Positions 49,651 to 57,325 of a stretch of 64,000 nt of DNA are shown here, one piece after another. The notes beneath the pieces are model-generated. The model saw only the letters and a program-made list of their open reading frames with translations, did not search any database and was not told the DNA's origin. Origin of the DNA: Oscillospiraceae bacterium (GTDB lineage Bacteria > Bacillota > Clostridia > Oscillospirales > Ruminococcaceae); the NCBI GenBank assembly GCA_009777725.1, contig WRLG01000012.1, positions 1 through 64,000 on the forward strand, given 5' to 3'. Made by a program: the position numbers and the translations under genes. Positions within the stretch are counted from its first letter, which is position 1, and every line of letters starts with the position of its first letter.

Positions 49651-49929
49651 TTATAAAGCCCCCGCTTGCTTTAACAAAAAAACGCTGTAACTAAAGGCTC
49701 TTCTAAACGCGTATTCGGTTTCTCTGTTATATACGCAGGTCATAAGGTCAAAGCACTCGTTGACGAATGAGAGTTGACTAGGTGTAAACTCGCCTTCACA
49801 ATCGACATACATTCGGTCTATTTTTTCCTGCCAAAGCTTATATTCCCCCGTTTTGTGGTATTCGCATGTAGTCAAACATACCAACTCGGCGATAAACTCA
49901 TTGAGGGCTTCTGTGATTTTTTCTTGCAT
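49651..49929 (-). CDS. Small helical protein, paralogue of 8178-8453
   Basis: A 92-residue helical protein related to the one at 8178 along its length (EYHKTGEYKLWQEKI, EGEFTPSQLSFVNECFDL, YAFRRAFSYS). The family is unknown. It is antisense to the xseA-xseB direction and divergent from the XRE regulator at 50058, with a perfect promoter and a 13-bp inverted repeat between them. AAAGGAGG precedes the ATG. Confidence 0.65.
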   Translation of the reverse strand: MQEKITEALNEFIAELVCLTTCEYHKTGEYKLWQEKIDRMYVDCEGEFTPSQLSFVNECFDLMTCVYNRETEYAFRRAFSYSVFLLKQAGAL

Positions 49930-49959
49930 GGTTTTTTCCTCCTTTATTGTTATATATTA

Positions 49960-49988
49960 ATTATAATTCACAAAAAGCAAATTGTCAA
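49960..49988 (-). promoter_or_regulatory. Consensus promoter of the small helical gene (module 2)
   Basis: Minus strand: TTGACA (49988-49983), 17 bp, TATAAT (49965-49960). It is embedded in the operator-like repeats shared in part with module 1. Confidence 0.75.
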
Positions 49989-50007
49989 TACGTGAATTTG
50001 CTTTTTG
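49971..50007. promoter_or_regulatory. Operator-like inverted repeat of module 2
   Basis: CAAAAAGCAAATT (49971-49983) and AATTTGCTTTTTG (49995-50007) are exact reverse complements around an 11-bp centre that overlaps the -35 box of the minus-strand promoter. A likely binding site for the XRE protein encoded at 50058. Confidence 0.6.
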
Positions 50008-50057
50008 TATTATTCTACAAAAAAATATATAGGATTTGTCTATTATTGAGGTGTATA

Positions 50058-50267
50058 ATGTTTAGATTAAAAGAAATTAGGGAAAGCAAGGGCATTTTGC
50101 AGAAAGATTTAGCTGTAAACTTAAACATTAACGCAAGTACTCTTAATCAATACGAAAACGAAAAAAGACAGCCAAACTTTAAAACATTATGCGCGATTGC
50201 GGATTATTTTGATTGTTCGATAGATTACCTGTTGGGTAGGACGGATAATCCTAATGTTAATCGTTAG
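50058..50267 (+). CDS. XRE-type regulator (module 2)
   Basis: A 69-residue helix-turn-helix protein: FRLKEIRESKGILQKDLAVNL, then NASTLNQYENEKRQPNFKT and ADYFDCSIDYLLGRTDNP, the common SinR/HTH_3 pattern. ATG 50058 follows GAGGTG. It is divergent from the small helical gene at 49651. The final PNVNR ending is shared with the XRE protein at 50616, pointing to a common origin of their 3' ends. Confidence 0.8.
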   Translation: MFRLKEIRESKGILQKDLAVNLNINASTLNQYENEKRQPNFKTLCAIADYFDCSIDYLLGRTDNPNVNR

Positions 50268-50293
50268 AACACAGCAAGCGCATAAATAACGTA

Positions 50294-50455
50294 ATGATTC
50301 GGGCGACCGGGGCGGTCGCCCCTACAAAGAATTTCCACCTGTGCAATAGGTCAGAATTTCACCCTGTAGGGGACGGGCTTGCCCGTCCCGCCGCCGCACA
50401 CACAAAAAACACATCACGTCGCTATTGGCGGGACAGGCAAGCCTGTCCCCTACAT
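50294..50455. repeat. Composite REP-like repeat cluster
   Basis: Three palindromes in a row: GGGCGACC/GGTCGCCC (about 50299-50324), GGGACGGGC/GCCCGTCCC (about 50374-50393) and GGGACAGGC/GCCTGTCCC (about 50431-50450), joined by CCTGTGCAATAGG and TCGCTATTGGCGG linkers also seen at the other sites. A plus-strand frame crossing the cluster is not a gene. Confidence 0.7.
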
Positions 50456-50615
50456 ATCAATGCGCTTTTAGAAAAAAGCATATTGAATTTTGATTGATTA
50501 TGGTGTATAATAGAAATGTGGTAAAATTATTATGTTAATTATATTATAATACTCATATAGAAATTTGTCAATACCTATATAGGAAATTTTGTGTAGAATT
50601 TATTGGAGTGATTTT
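50456..50615. promoter_or_regulatory. Upstream region of the second XRE gene
   Basis: AT-rich. Two direct repeats ATATAGAAATTT (about 50556) and ATATAGGAAATTTT (about 50577) flank TTGTCAATACC just before the XRE gene at 50616 and may be its operator. No gene seen. Confidence 0.4.
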
Positions 50616-50981
50616 GTGCGAATTGGACAAAATGTTTTGAATTTGCTTAAAGAACAATCAAAAAAACAATCTGAACTGGCTGAATATTTAAATATTCAAC
50701 CAAGTACAATAAACGGCTGGCGGCAAGAAAACAGAAATCCATCGTCAGAATTAATAATTCCTATTTGCGAATTTTTAGCTATATCTCCTTATTATTTACT
50801 AACAGGAAAAGAGCAACCGCCCAATATACAAGAAGAAACCGCTAACGAGCCTTTGAACGATGATGAAAAAAATCTAATTGATATTTACAGAAGTTTGGAC
50901 GATGAGAGTAAAATTGTTGTCAAGGCTGAAGCCGTTAAGGAACGTCGCAGGGATAATCCTAATCCTAATGTGAATCGTTAG
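50616..50981 (+). CDS. XRE-type regulator with C-terminal helical tail
   Basis: About 121 residues. Helix-turn-helix: GQNVLNLLKEQSKKQSELAE, NIQPSTINGWRQENRNPSSE and CEFLAISPYYLLTG, followed by a linker and LIDIYRSLDDESKIVVKAEA, a helix seen in many phage-type XRE repressors. GTG 50616 is chosen because GGAG lies seven bases upstream. The end (VVKAEAVKERRR) is repeated as an orphan fragment at 51954-52007, showing that this gene or a sister was duplicated or interrupted. Confidence 0.78.
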   Translation: MRIGQNVLNLLKEQSKKQSELAEYLNIQPSTINGWRQENRNPSSELIIPICEFLAISPYYLLTGKEQPPNIQEETANEPLNDDEKNLIDIYRSLDDESKIVVKAEAVKERRRDNPNPNVNR

Positions 50982-51097
50982 AACACAGCAAACGAATTTT
51001 TATTTCAAACTGTTGTGTCTGTTATGCTATGTGTTAAGCCTTTGGGGGTTAAAATAGAGACATAATACATATATGCTTAATAAAGGAGGCTGTATTT

Positions 51098-51916
51098 ATG
51101 ACTGAGCTTGAATACAAATTCACTTACGACCTGCTGTTTAAAATGATTTTTACCAAATATGTTAAATTGCTGAAAAGTCTTGTGGCGACATTGATTAACA
51201 TTCCTCTCGACAGCATTGAGCAATTTGAAATCCGCAATGCTGAAATTCCTCCCGAAACACTCGGCGATAAGTTTTGCCGCCTCGACATAAATATGGTAGT
51301 GAACGGTCAGCGCGTTGACCTTGAAGTCCAAGTCGATAACGCAGGCGATTTCCCCGAGCGAAGCCTGTATTACTGGGCGCGGGAATATTCCACCGCTTTG
51401 CAAGTAGGCGATAGTTACTCGGATTTGCCCAAAGCAATTGTAATCAGCATTGTAAGCTTTACGATGTTTAACGATTATGACGGCTTTCACTCGGAATTTC
51501 ATGCTCTTGAAGTAAGCCGACATACGCAATTGACGGACAAATTCTGCCTGCATTATTTTGAATTGCCGAAATTACCCGTTGAAAACTTGTCAAAAACCGA
51601 CAGACTTAGCCTGTGGCTTGCATTGTTCAAAGCAAAAACCGAAGAGGATTTGAAACAAATTGAGGCATTGGAGGTAGAGGAGATGCAAGAGGCGATTCAA
51701 GCATATAAAACAGTAACCGTCACCCCGGAGTTTAAAGAAGTTGCACGACTTCGTAAATTGGCAAGGCATAACGAAGCTTCGGCTTTGCGTAACGCGAAGA
51801 AAAACAACAGCATTGAAATCGCTAAAAACTTACTCGCCGATGGTGATTCAATAGAGAAAGTTGTGCGTATGACAGGTTTAACTCGAAAAGAGGTTGAGGA
51901 ATTATGTCTAAAATGA
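51098..51916 (+). CDS. Rpn family PD-(D/E)XK nuclease, copy 1
   Basis: A 272-residue protein of the Rpn/transposase_31-like group: FTYDLLFKMIFTK at the start, then the nuclease core RLDINMVVNGQRVDLEVQV with Asp and E-x-Q, YWAREYSTAL, and a C-terminal helix-turn-helix-like repeat (IAKNLLADGDSIEKVVRMTG). Such proteins cut DNA and promote RecA-independent recombination or mobility of host genes. It is about 96 percent identical over the first 230 residues to the copy at 56338, and even the ribosome site (AATAAAGGAGGCTGTATTT) is the same. It lies in the island between xseA and xseB. Confidence 0.82.
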   Translation: MTELEYKFTYDLLFKMIFTKYVKLLKSLVATLINIPLDSIEQFEIRNAEIPPETLGDKFCRLDINMVVNGQRVDLEVQVDNAGDFPERSLYYWAREYSTALQVGDSYSDLPKAIVISIVSFTMFNDYDGFHSEFHALEVSRHTQLTDKFCLHYFELPKLPVENLSKTDRLSLWLALFKAKTEEDLKQIEALEVEEMQEAIQAYKTVTVTPEFKEVARLRKLARHNEASALRNAKKNNSIEIAKNLLADGDSIEKVVRMTGLTRKEVEELCLK

Positions 51917-51953
51917 AAGAAAAGCCAACTTCATATCTTGGTATGGCAAGACT

Positions 51954-52007
51954 GTAGTCAAGGCTGAAGCCGTTAAGGAACGCCGCAGGAAGGAGTTGTC
52001 AGAATGA
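51954..52007 (+). pseudogene. Orphan 3' end of an XRE gene
   Basis: Reads VVKAEAVKERRRKELSE then stop, nearly the same DNA as the end of the XRE gene at 50616 (around 50922-50957). It has no start or helix-turn-helix part. It abuts xseB (GAATGAATG) and supplies its AAGGAG. It marks a recombination junction of the island. Confidence 0.7.
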
Positions 52008-52214
52008 ATGATGAAATTTGAAAAAGCCGTATCAAGAATCGACCAAATTATAAGCGAAATCGAAAAAGGCGAAGCACCGCTTGAACAATCTATGAAGCTC
52101 TACAGCGAGGGCATCAGCCTTCTGGGCGAATGTCGCAAAGAGCTTGACGAAGCCGAATTTTCAGTAACCGTAAAGGACTCCGTGTGTTCATTATCAGAGC
52201 AAAACAGGCTCTAA
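52008..52214 (+). CDS. xseB: Exodeoxyribonuclease VII small subunit
   Basis: A 68-residue XseB: FEKAVSRIDQIISEIEKGEAPLEQSMKLYSEG is the family signature, followed by LLGECRKELDEAEFSV. It binds the XseA coiled coil. It is separated from xseA by the 49.65-52.0 kb island, and the AAGGAG in front of it belongs to an orphan XRE gene end, so its transcription and translation are now tied to island sequences. Confidence 0.92.
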   Translation: MMKFEKAVSRIDQIISEIEKGEAPLEQSMKLYSEGISLLGECRKELDEAEFSVTVKDSVCSLSEQNRL

Positions 52215-52231
52215 CGGGAGGAATATGAGAT

Positions 52232-52711
52232 ATGCCATCAGTTGTTTATAATTATATACTTACGGCGGCTGTCGTTTCTTGGCTTGCGGCGCAGGTGATA
52301 AAAACCGCGCTTTATTACATTATAAATAAAAAATTTCGCGTTGAGCGGCTTTTCGGAGCGGGCGGGATGCCCAGTGCACATTCCGCCATGGTTTGCTCCG
52401 CAACGATAGCAATCGCGAGCAAATGCGGCGCGGATTCGCCCGAATTTGCCCTTATTTTTATCTTCGCCGCCATCGTCATGTACGATGCTATGGGCGTGCG
52501 CCGCGCGGCGGGTTTTCATGCTAAGGAGATTAACCGCATGAATAAAATGTTCTCCTTAAAAGAGTTTTTCGCCCCCGATGATGACGAATCGGAGGCAACA
52601 ACGGTGGAGCAGGAAATTAAGGAATTAAAGGAATATTTAGGGCACACGCCGCTCGAAGTATTAAGCGGCGCGATTTTAGGTATTATAATTGCTTTCGTTT
52701 TACCGCATTAA
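52232..52711 (+). CDS. Divergent PAP2 family membrane protein (DUF212)
   Basis: A 159-residue protein of the DUF212/YuiD type: membrane helices and the phosphatase-like motif GGMPSAHSAMV, with VMYDAMGVRRAAGFHAKEIN and GHTPLEVLSGAILGIIIAF at the end. The family is related to acid phosphatase/lipid phosphatase membrane proteins; its substrate is unknown. It follows xseB by 17 bp in the same direction and ends just before the convergent ATPase gene. Confidence 0.88.
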   Translation: MPSVVYNYILTAAVVSWLAAQVIKTALYYIINKKFRVERLFGAGGMPSAHSAMVCSATIAIASKCGADSPEFALIFIFAAIVMYDAMGVRRAAGFHAKEINRMNKMFSLKEFFAPDDDESEATTVEQEIKELKEYLGHTPLEVLSGAILGIIIAFVLPH

Positions 52712-52712
52712 A

Positions 52713-55373
52713 TCAAACTCTCGCAAAGCACTGTAACAAGGGTGCGGCTAGAGCAAAGCAAAGGGCAATGATAATCTGCTCGCTTGTTAGGGCTACGGTA
52801 GAGAAAACCGCCTGCAAAAACGGCAGATATATAGCCGCCGCAATAACGCAAAGCGAAACAAAAACCGCTAAAATCAGCTTGGGATTATTCCCATACGGCA
52901 CGGTGAATATATTTTTACTCTCCGATTTACACTCAAAGACGTGCATAAGCTGTGACATAACCAGCGTAAAAAGCGCGCCCGTTCTGGCGATTTGGACATC
53001 TTGGAACATATTGCCCAGCAGCACAAAACTGCCCAGTGTGCATAGTGCGATTAAAACGCCGCGGAATACAATTTTCAGCATAAGCCCGTCCGCGAAGAAG
53101 CTGTCCGTTGCTTTGCGCGGCGGCTTTTTCATATTCTCGCGCTCTGCGGGCTCAACGCCTAAGGCAATGGCGGGCAGTCCGTCTGTCGCAAGATTGACAA
53201 GCAGGATTTGAGCGGGAAGCAAAACCATCGGCATACCCATCAGAATCCCCGCGAACATCGTCAAAACCTCGCCTATGTTGCAGGACAAAAGGTAGCGCAC
53301 AAATTTGCGGATATTCGCATAAATTCCCCTGCCCTGCTCGACCGCGCCTACAAGGGTTGCAAAATTATCGTCCAGCAAAACCACGTCCGCCGCCTGCTTG
53401 GTAACGTCTGTCCCCGTGATTCCCATGGCAACACCGATATGTGCCTCTTTGATTGCGGGCGCATCGTTTACGCCGTCACCCGTCATGGTTACAATATGCC
53501 CCTTTTTCTTAAACGCGCGGACGATTCTCAGCTTATCCGACGGGTTCACCCTTGCGAATACCGTGATTTTCTCAATCATATTGTCAAGCTCGCCGTCCGT
53601 CATGGCGTCAAGCTCCGCGCCTGTTACGCATAAATCGCCCCGCCGCATGATGCCTGCTTGCTTTGCGATGGCGGCGGCGGTATTTTTATGGTCGCCTGTT
53701 ATCATAACGGTTTTGATGTGCGCGCTTCGGCAGAGCTTAACCGCCTGCTTCGCCTCCGCACGCGGCGGGTCGGACATAGCCATAAGCCCGAGAAAAATCA
53801 TGCCGCCCTCGCTGTCCTTTACGCTGATTACAGACTTTTTGCAAAACGCCAAAACACGCAGAGCATCGCCCGTTAAACGCTCATTTTGCTCATAGATTTC
53901 GCGCCGCTTTGCAAAGGTAAGCGGCTCAACGCCGTTTTCTGTCAAGATAAAGCCGCATTTTTTCATTATCACATCGGGAGAGCCTTTGGCATATGCCGTA
54001 GTCCCGCCCGCGCCGATGAAAAGCACCGTCATACAGCGCGTTTCGCTGTCAAACGGGATTTCATCAAGCCGGCGGCGGCTTGCGTTCAGGCGTTCCGCCG
54101 TGATTCCGGCTTTCGCGCCCGCCACCAGCAGTGCGATTTCGGTAGGGTCGCCGACCGCCTCGAAGCTTCCCTTTCCCTCTAATCTTCCCCGCTCGCGCCC
54201 CGTGCCCTCCTTTGCGGTTACAGCCGCGTTATTGCACAAAACGGCGCAGGTGATAAGCTCGGTAAGGGCTTTGTCGCCCGCAGGATTCAAGCGGCTTCCG
54301 CCGCGTGTGATTTCGCCCTCCGCTTTATAACCCAGACCGCTTATTTCGTATTCGTTCCCGCCGGAGTATGCTTTCGCTACGCTCATTTTATTTTCGGTGA
54401 CAGTCCCCGTTTTATCGGTGCAGATGACTGAGGTACAGCCCAGCGTTTCAACCGAGTGAAGCTTGTTGACAAGTGCGTTCCTTTTGAGCATCCTGCCGAC
54501 CGCTAAGCTCAAAGCGATGGTTACCGTAGCCGGCAGTCCCTCGGGGATAGCAGCGATGGCTATTGTTATGCCGGTCATCAGCATAGCGAAAGCTTCCTCG
54601 CCGCGTAAAATCCCCGCGACCGCCACAATAACGCATACCGCGATACAGATAACGGCGACCACCCTTCCCAGCTCCGCTAAGCGTTTCTGGAGCGGCGTAA
54701 GCTCGTCGTCAATATCGCTGAGCATACCCGAAATTTTGCCCATTTGAGTATCCGCGCCTGTTGCTATAACCTTAGCCTCGGCGTTGCCCTTTGTAATGAC
54801 TGTTCCGCCGTATACGATATGAGTCTTGCCTATTTCATTGTCGCGGTCGTTTACATCGCCGACCTCTTTTGTCACCCCTGCGGATTCTCCCGTTAACATG
54901 CTTTCCTCTGCGTGAAGCCCCTTTTCCCTCAGCAAAACCGCATCCGCAGGGACTTTATCTCCCGCCTCCAGCATAATCACATCATCCGGCACTAATTGAA
55001 CGGCGGGGATTTTAACCAGCCTGCCGTCCCTGTAAACCTTTGCTGTGGGAGCCGCCATATTTTTCAAAGCGCGCAGGGTTTTTTCCGTTTTGAATTCCTG
55101 CATAAAGCCCAATGTCGCATTTATAAGCACAATGACTATAATCGTCAAGGCATCGTAAAGCTCGCCCAAAAAGAAAGATACAGCCGTTGCGGCAAGCAGA
55201 ATCATCACCATAACATCTTTAAACTGCCCTAAAAAAATTTTCAAGGTTTGCGGCTTTTTTTCTTCGGCAAGGGTATTTTCGCCGAACCGCGCCAAACGCT
55301 CCCGCGCCGCCTCCGTTGAAAGTCCCTTTTCATAACGCCTTTGGGTATAAGCTTGCGCCAACATGTCGAGCAT
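52713..55373 (-). CDS. Calcium-transporting P-type ATPase (P2 type)
   Basis: An 886-residue cation ATPase: an N-terminal cation ATPase domain (RRYEKGLSTEAARERLARFG), the actuator loop TGES, PEGLPATVTIALSLAVGRM in helix M4, the phosphorylation site ICTDKTGTVTENKM, KGSPD in the nucleotide domain, TGDGVNDAPAIKEAHIGVAMG, and a C-terminal membrane bundle (LLVNLATDGLPAIALG). The pattern fits SERCA/PMCA-like Ca2+ export pumps of Bacillota. It is monocistronic and divergent from the 55565 lipoprotein. AGGGTGG lies ahead of the ATG. Confidence 0.92.
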   Translation of the reverse strand: MLDMLAQAYTQRRYEKGLSTEAARERLARFGENTLAEEKKPQTLKIFLGQFKDVMVMILLAATAVSFFLGELYDALTIIVIVLINATLGFMQEFKTEKTLRALKNMAAPTAKVYRDGRLVKIPAVQLVPDDVIMLEAGDKVPADAVLLREKGLHAEESMLTGESAGVTKEVGDVNDRDNEIGKTHIVYGGTVITKGNAEAKVIATGADTQMGKISGMLSDIDDELTPLQKRLAELGRVVAVICIAVCVIVAVAGILRGEEAFAMLMTGITIAIAAIPEGLPATVTIALSLAVGRMLKRNALVNKLHSVETLGCTSVICTDKTGTVTENKMSVAKAYSGGNEYEISGLGYKAEGEITRGGSRLNPAGDKALTELITCAVLCNNAAVTAKEGTGRERGRLEGKGSFEAVGDPTEIALLVAGAKAGITAERLNASRRRLDEIPFDSETRCMTVLFIGAGGTTAYAKGSPDVIMKKCGFILTENGVEPLTFAKRREIYEQNERLTGDALRVLAFCKKSVISVKDSEGGMIFLGLMAMSDPPRAEAKQAVKLCRSAHIKTVMITGDHKNTAAAIAKQAGIMRRGDLCVTGAELDAMTDGELDNMIEKITVFARVNPSDKLRIVRAFKKKGHIVTMTGDGVNDAPAIKEAHIGVAMGITGTDVTKQAADVVLLDDNFATLVGAVEQGRGIYANIRKFVRYLLSCNIGEVLTMFAGILMGMPMVLLPAQILLVNLATDGLPAIALGVEPAERENMKKPPRKATDSFFADGLMLKIVFRGVLIALCTLGSFVLLGNMFQDVQIARTGALFTLVMSQLMHVFECKSESKNIFTVPYGNNPKLILAVFVSLCVIAAAIYLPFLQAVFSTVALTSEQIIIALCFALAAPLLQCFARV

Positions 55374-55503
55374 ATTTACAGACCACCCTTTTTTAATAGT
55401 TCTTGTCCGTAAATAATATGCGTTTGGTTGTCCTGATATTACTTTATTTTAGCTCTTTAATTGTATAAAACGCAGAAAATTTATGTGTTTATGTAAAATG
55501 ATA

Positions 55504-55532
55504 TTGACAATATTGCGGCTTTGTGGTATGCT
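55504..55532 (+). promoter_or_regulatory. Promoter of the 55565 lipoprotein gene
   Basis: TTGACA (55504-55509), 17 bp, TATGCT (55527-55532). Confidence 0.6.
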
Positions 55533-55564
55533 TACACTTAATTTATATGTAGGAGAGCACTAAC

Positions 55565-56098
55565 ATGAAAAAAATATATATCGCGCTTATGATTCTGTCA
55601 TTTTCATTGGGCGGTTGCTTGGAAAAAGGTGATTCTGCAGTTGAGCCGTTAGTTAGCGTAATTATAAACGGGCAGGAAATATTCTTACATGAAATTGATG
55701 CGGAAAGCGACACTTTAATAAATCGAAAGGTTTTCGAGGATACAGATACTAAAATGGAACAAAGTATATTTTTGCCAATAATTGAAAGCGGCGAAATGAA
55801 TAACGCTTCACTAAAGGATATGATTAAAATAACCGTTAACAGTGACGCATACAACAGTATAATTTTATATGACCACCTAATAACCGAGGAAGGCAGAAGT
55901 TATTTTAACCGCTCAATTGCGGAGCATAATTTGAATATCGAAAACAAAGCTGCCGTTATGCAAATTGAGCCGCATTTTTCTCGCATGTATTCAAGCGACT
56001 TCAATTTTTTGGCTGACGGCTCAATAAGAGGCTTTAGGTTAGTATTAATGGACGAGGCTGAAATGCTCGAATACGCCTTTGCAGTCCGCTTGGACTGA
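55565..56098 (+). CDS. Small lipoprotein of unknown function
   Basis: A 177-residue protein with a lipoprotein signal (MKKIYIALMILSFSLGGC) and a mature acidic part without a family I recognise (INGQEIFLHEIDAESDTLIN; GRSYFNRSIAEHNLNIE). AGGAGAG precedes the ATG. It is divergent from the Ca2+-type ATPase. The role is unknown. Confidence 0.6.
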   Translation: MKKIYIALMILSFSLGGCLEKGDSAVEPLVSVIINGQEIFLHEIDAESDTLINRKVFEDTDTKMEQSIFLPIIESGEMNNASLKDMIKITVNSDAYNSIILYDHLITEEGRSYFNRSIAEHNLNIENKAAVMQIEPHFSRMYSSDFNFLADGSIRGFRLVLMDEAEMLEYAFAVRLD

Positions 56099-56120
56099 TA
56101 TTACCCGCCAAAAATTTTCC

Positions 56121-56180
56121 AACTGTGCAATAGGATTATGTAGGGGACAGGCTTGCCTGTCCCGCTAATATCGAAATGAT
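56121..56180. repeat. REP-like palindrome
   Basis: AACTGTGCAATAGG, then TTATGTAGGGGACAGGC/GCCTGTCCC palindrome and CGCTAATATCG. The same family as the repeats at 7774, 50294 and 57179. The rest of 56181-56283 shows no gene. Confidence 0.7.
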
Positions 56181-56283
56181 GCGTTTTTTTTTTTGCGGGA
56201 CGGGCGGTGAACGGATATTAACACGGATTCTAAAGTGAACAAACTTAGCAACAATTAAATGAACAAGACAAATTAGCTTATTC

Positions 56284-56312
56284 TTGACAGCTTACCGAAA
56301 ATCTGTTATAAT
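56284..56312 (+). promoter_or_regulatory. Promoter of the second Rpn nuclease gene
   Basis: TTGACA (56284-56289), 17 bp, TATAAT (56307-56312), 25 bp ahead of the ATG. A full consensus promoter that copy 1 lacks. Confidence 0.7.
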
Positions 56313-56337
56313 AAAATTAATAAAGGAGGCTGTATTT

Positions 56338-57168
56338 ATGACTGAACTTGAATACAAATTCACTTATGACCTGCTGTTTAAAATGATTTTTACCAAACAT
56401 GTTAAATTGCTGAAAAGTCTTGTTGCGACATTGCTTAGTATTCCTCTCGACAGCATTGAGCAATTTGAAATCCGCAATGCCGAAATTCCGCCGGAGACGC
56501 TTGGTGATAAGTTTTGCCGCCTCGACATAAATATGGTGGTGAATGGTCAATGCGTTGACCTTGAAGTCCAAGTTGACAATGATGGCGATTTCCCCGAAAG
56601 AAGCCTGTATTACTGGGCGCGGGAGTATTCCACCGCTTTGCAAGTAGGCGATAGTTACTCGGATTTGCCCAAAGCAATTATAATAAGCATTGTAAGCTTT
56701 ACGATGTTTAAAGATTATGACGGCTTTCATTCTGAATTTCATGCGCTGGAAGTAACCCGACATACTCAATTGACGGACAAATTTTGCCTGCATTATTTTG
56801 AGTTGCCAAAGTTACCCGTTGAAAACTTATCAAAAACCGACAGGCTTAGCCTGTGGCTCGCATTGTTCAAGGCTAAAACTGAAGAAGATTTAAAGCAAAT
56901 TGAAGCATTGGAGGTAGAGGAGATGCAAGAAGCGATTCAAGCGTATAAAACAGTAACCGTCACCCCCGAATTCAAGGAAGTTGCAAGGCTTCGTGAACTG
57001 GCAAGGCATAATGAGGCTTCGGCTTTGGCTCATGCAAGACGTGAGGGGATGCGTGAGGAAAAAATATCTCTTGCCAAAAACTTGCTCGCCGATGGGGATT
57101 CAATAGAAAAAGTCGCGCGTATGACAGGTTTGACTTATAAAGAAGTTGAGAAATTAAGGGGTTTTTAA
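56338..57168 (+). CDS. Rpn family PD-(D/E)XK nuclease, copy 2
   Basis: About 276 residues, near-identical to the 51098 copy through residue 230, with the same RLDINMVVNG and DLEVQV core. The tail differs: after NEASAL comes AHARREGMREEKISLAKNLL in place of a shorter segment, then the shared DGDSIEKV motif and a different last few residues. ATG 56338 follows AAAGGAGG; the in-frame extension upstream starts inside the promoter and is not used. It stands alone between a lipoprotein and gpmI. Confidence 0.82.
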   Translation: MTELEYKFTYDLLFKMIFTKHVKLLKSLVATLLSIPLDSIEQFEIRNAEIPPETLGDKFCRLDINMVVNGQCVDLEVQVDNDGDFPERSLYYWAREYSTALQVGDSYSDLPKAIIISIVSFTMFKDYDGFHSEFHALEVTRHTQLTDKFCLHYFELPKLPVENLSKTDRLSLWLALFKAKTEEDLKQIEALEVEEMQEAIQAYKTVTVTPEFKEVARLRELARHNEASALAHARREGMREEKISLAKNLLADGDSIEKVARMTGLTYKEVEKLRGF

Positions 57169-57178
57169 GTTTAGCCTT

Positions 57179-57210
57179 AACTGTGCAATAGGGTTATGTA
57201 GGGGACAGGT
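57179..57210. repeat. Half REP-like element
   Basis: AACTGTGCAATAGG followed by TTATGTAGGGGACAGG, then cut off: the right arm of the palindrome is missing and the gpmI promoter begins 13 bases later. Confidence 0.6.
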
Positions 57211-57222
57211 GGAAAATTTTCC

Positions 57223-57251
57223 TTGACATATTAGGTAAAATACGCTATAAT
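57223..57251 (+). promoter_or_regulatory. Promoter of gpmI
   Basis: TTGACA (57223-57228), 17 bp, TATAAT (57246-57251). The leader carries a GGCGGC/GCCGCC hairpin at 57273-57293. Confidence 0.75.
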
Positions 57252-57325
57252 TTAACAATAAGAAGCCCGACGGGCGGCAAACGAAACGCCGCCACGTTGA
57301 ATTATCATTGTAAGGAGAAAATAAT

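Noticed and set aside
50294..50497. A plus-strand frame of 67 codons
   Set aside because: It is entirely made of the REP-like repeat cluster.
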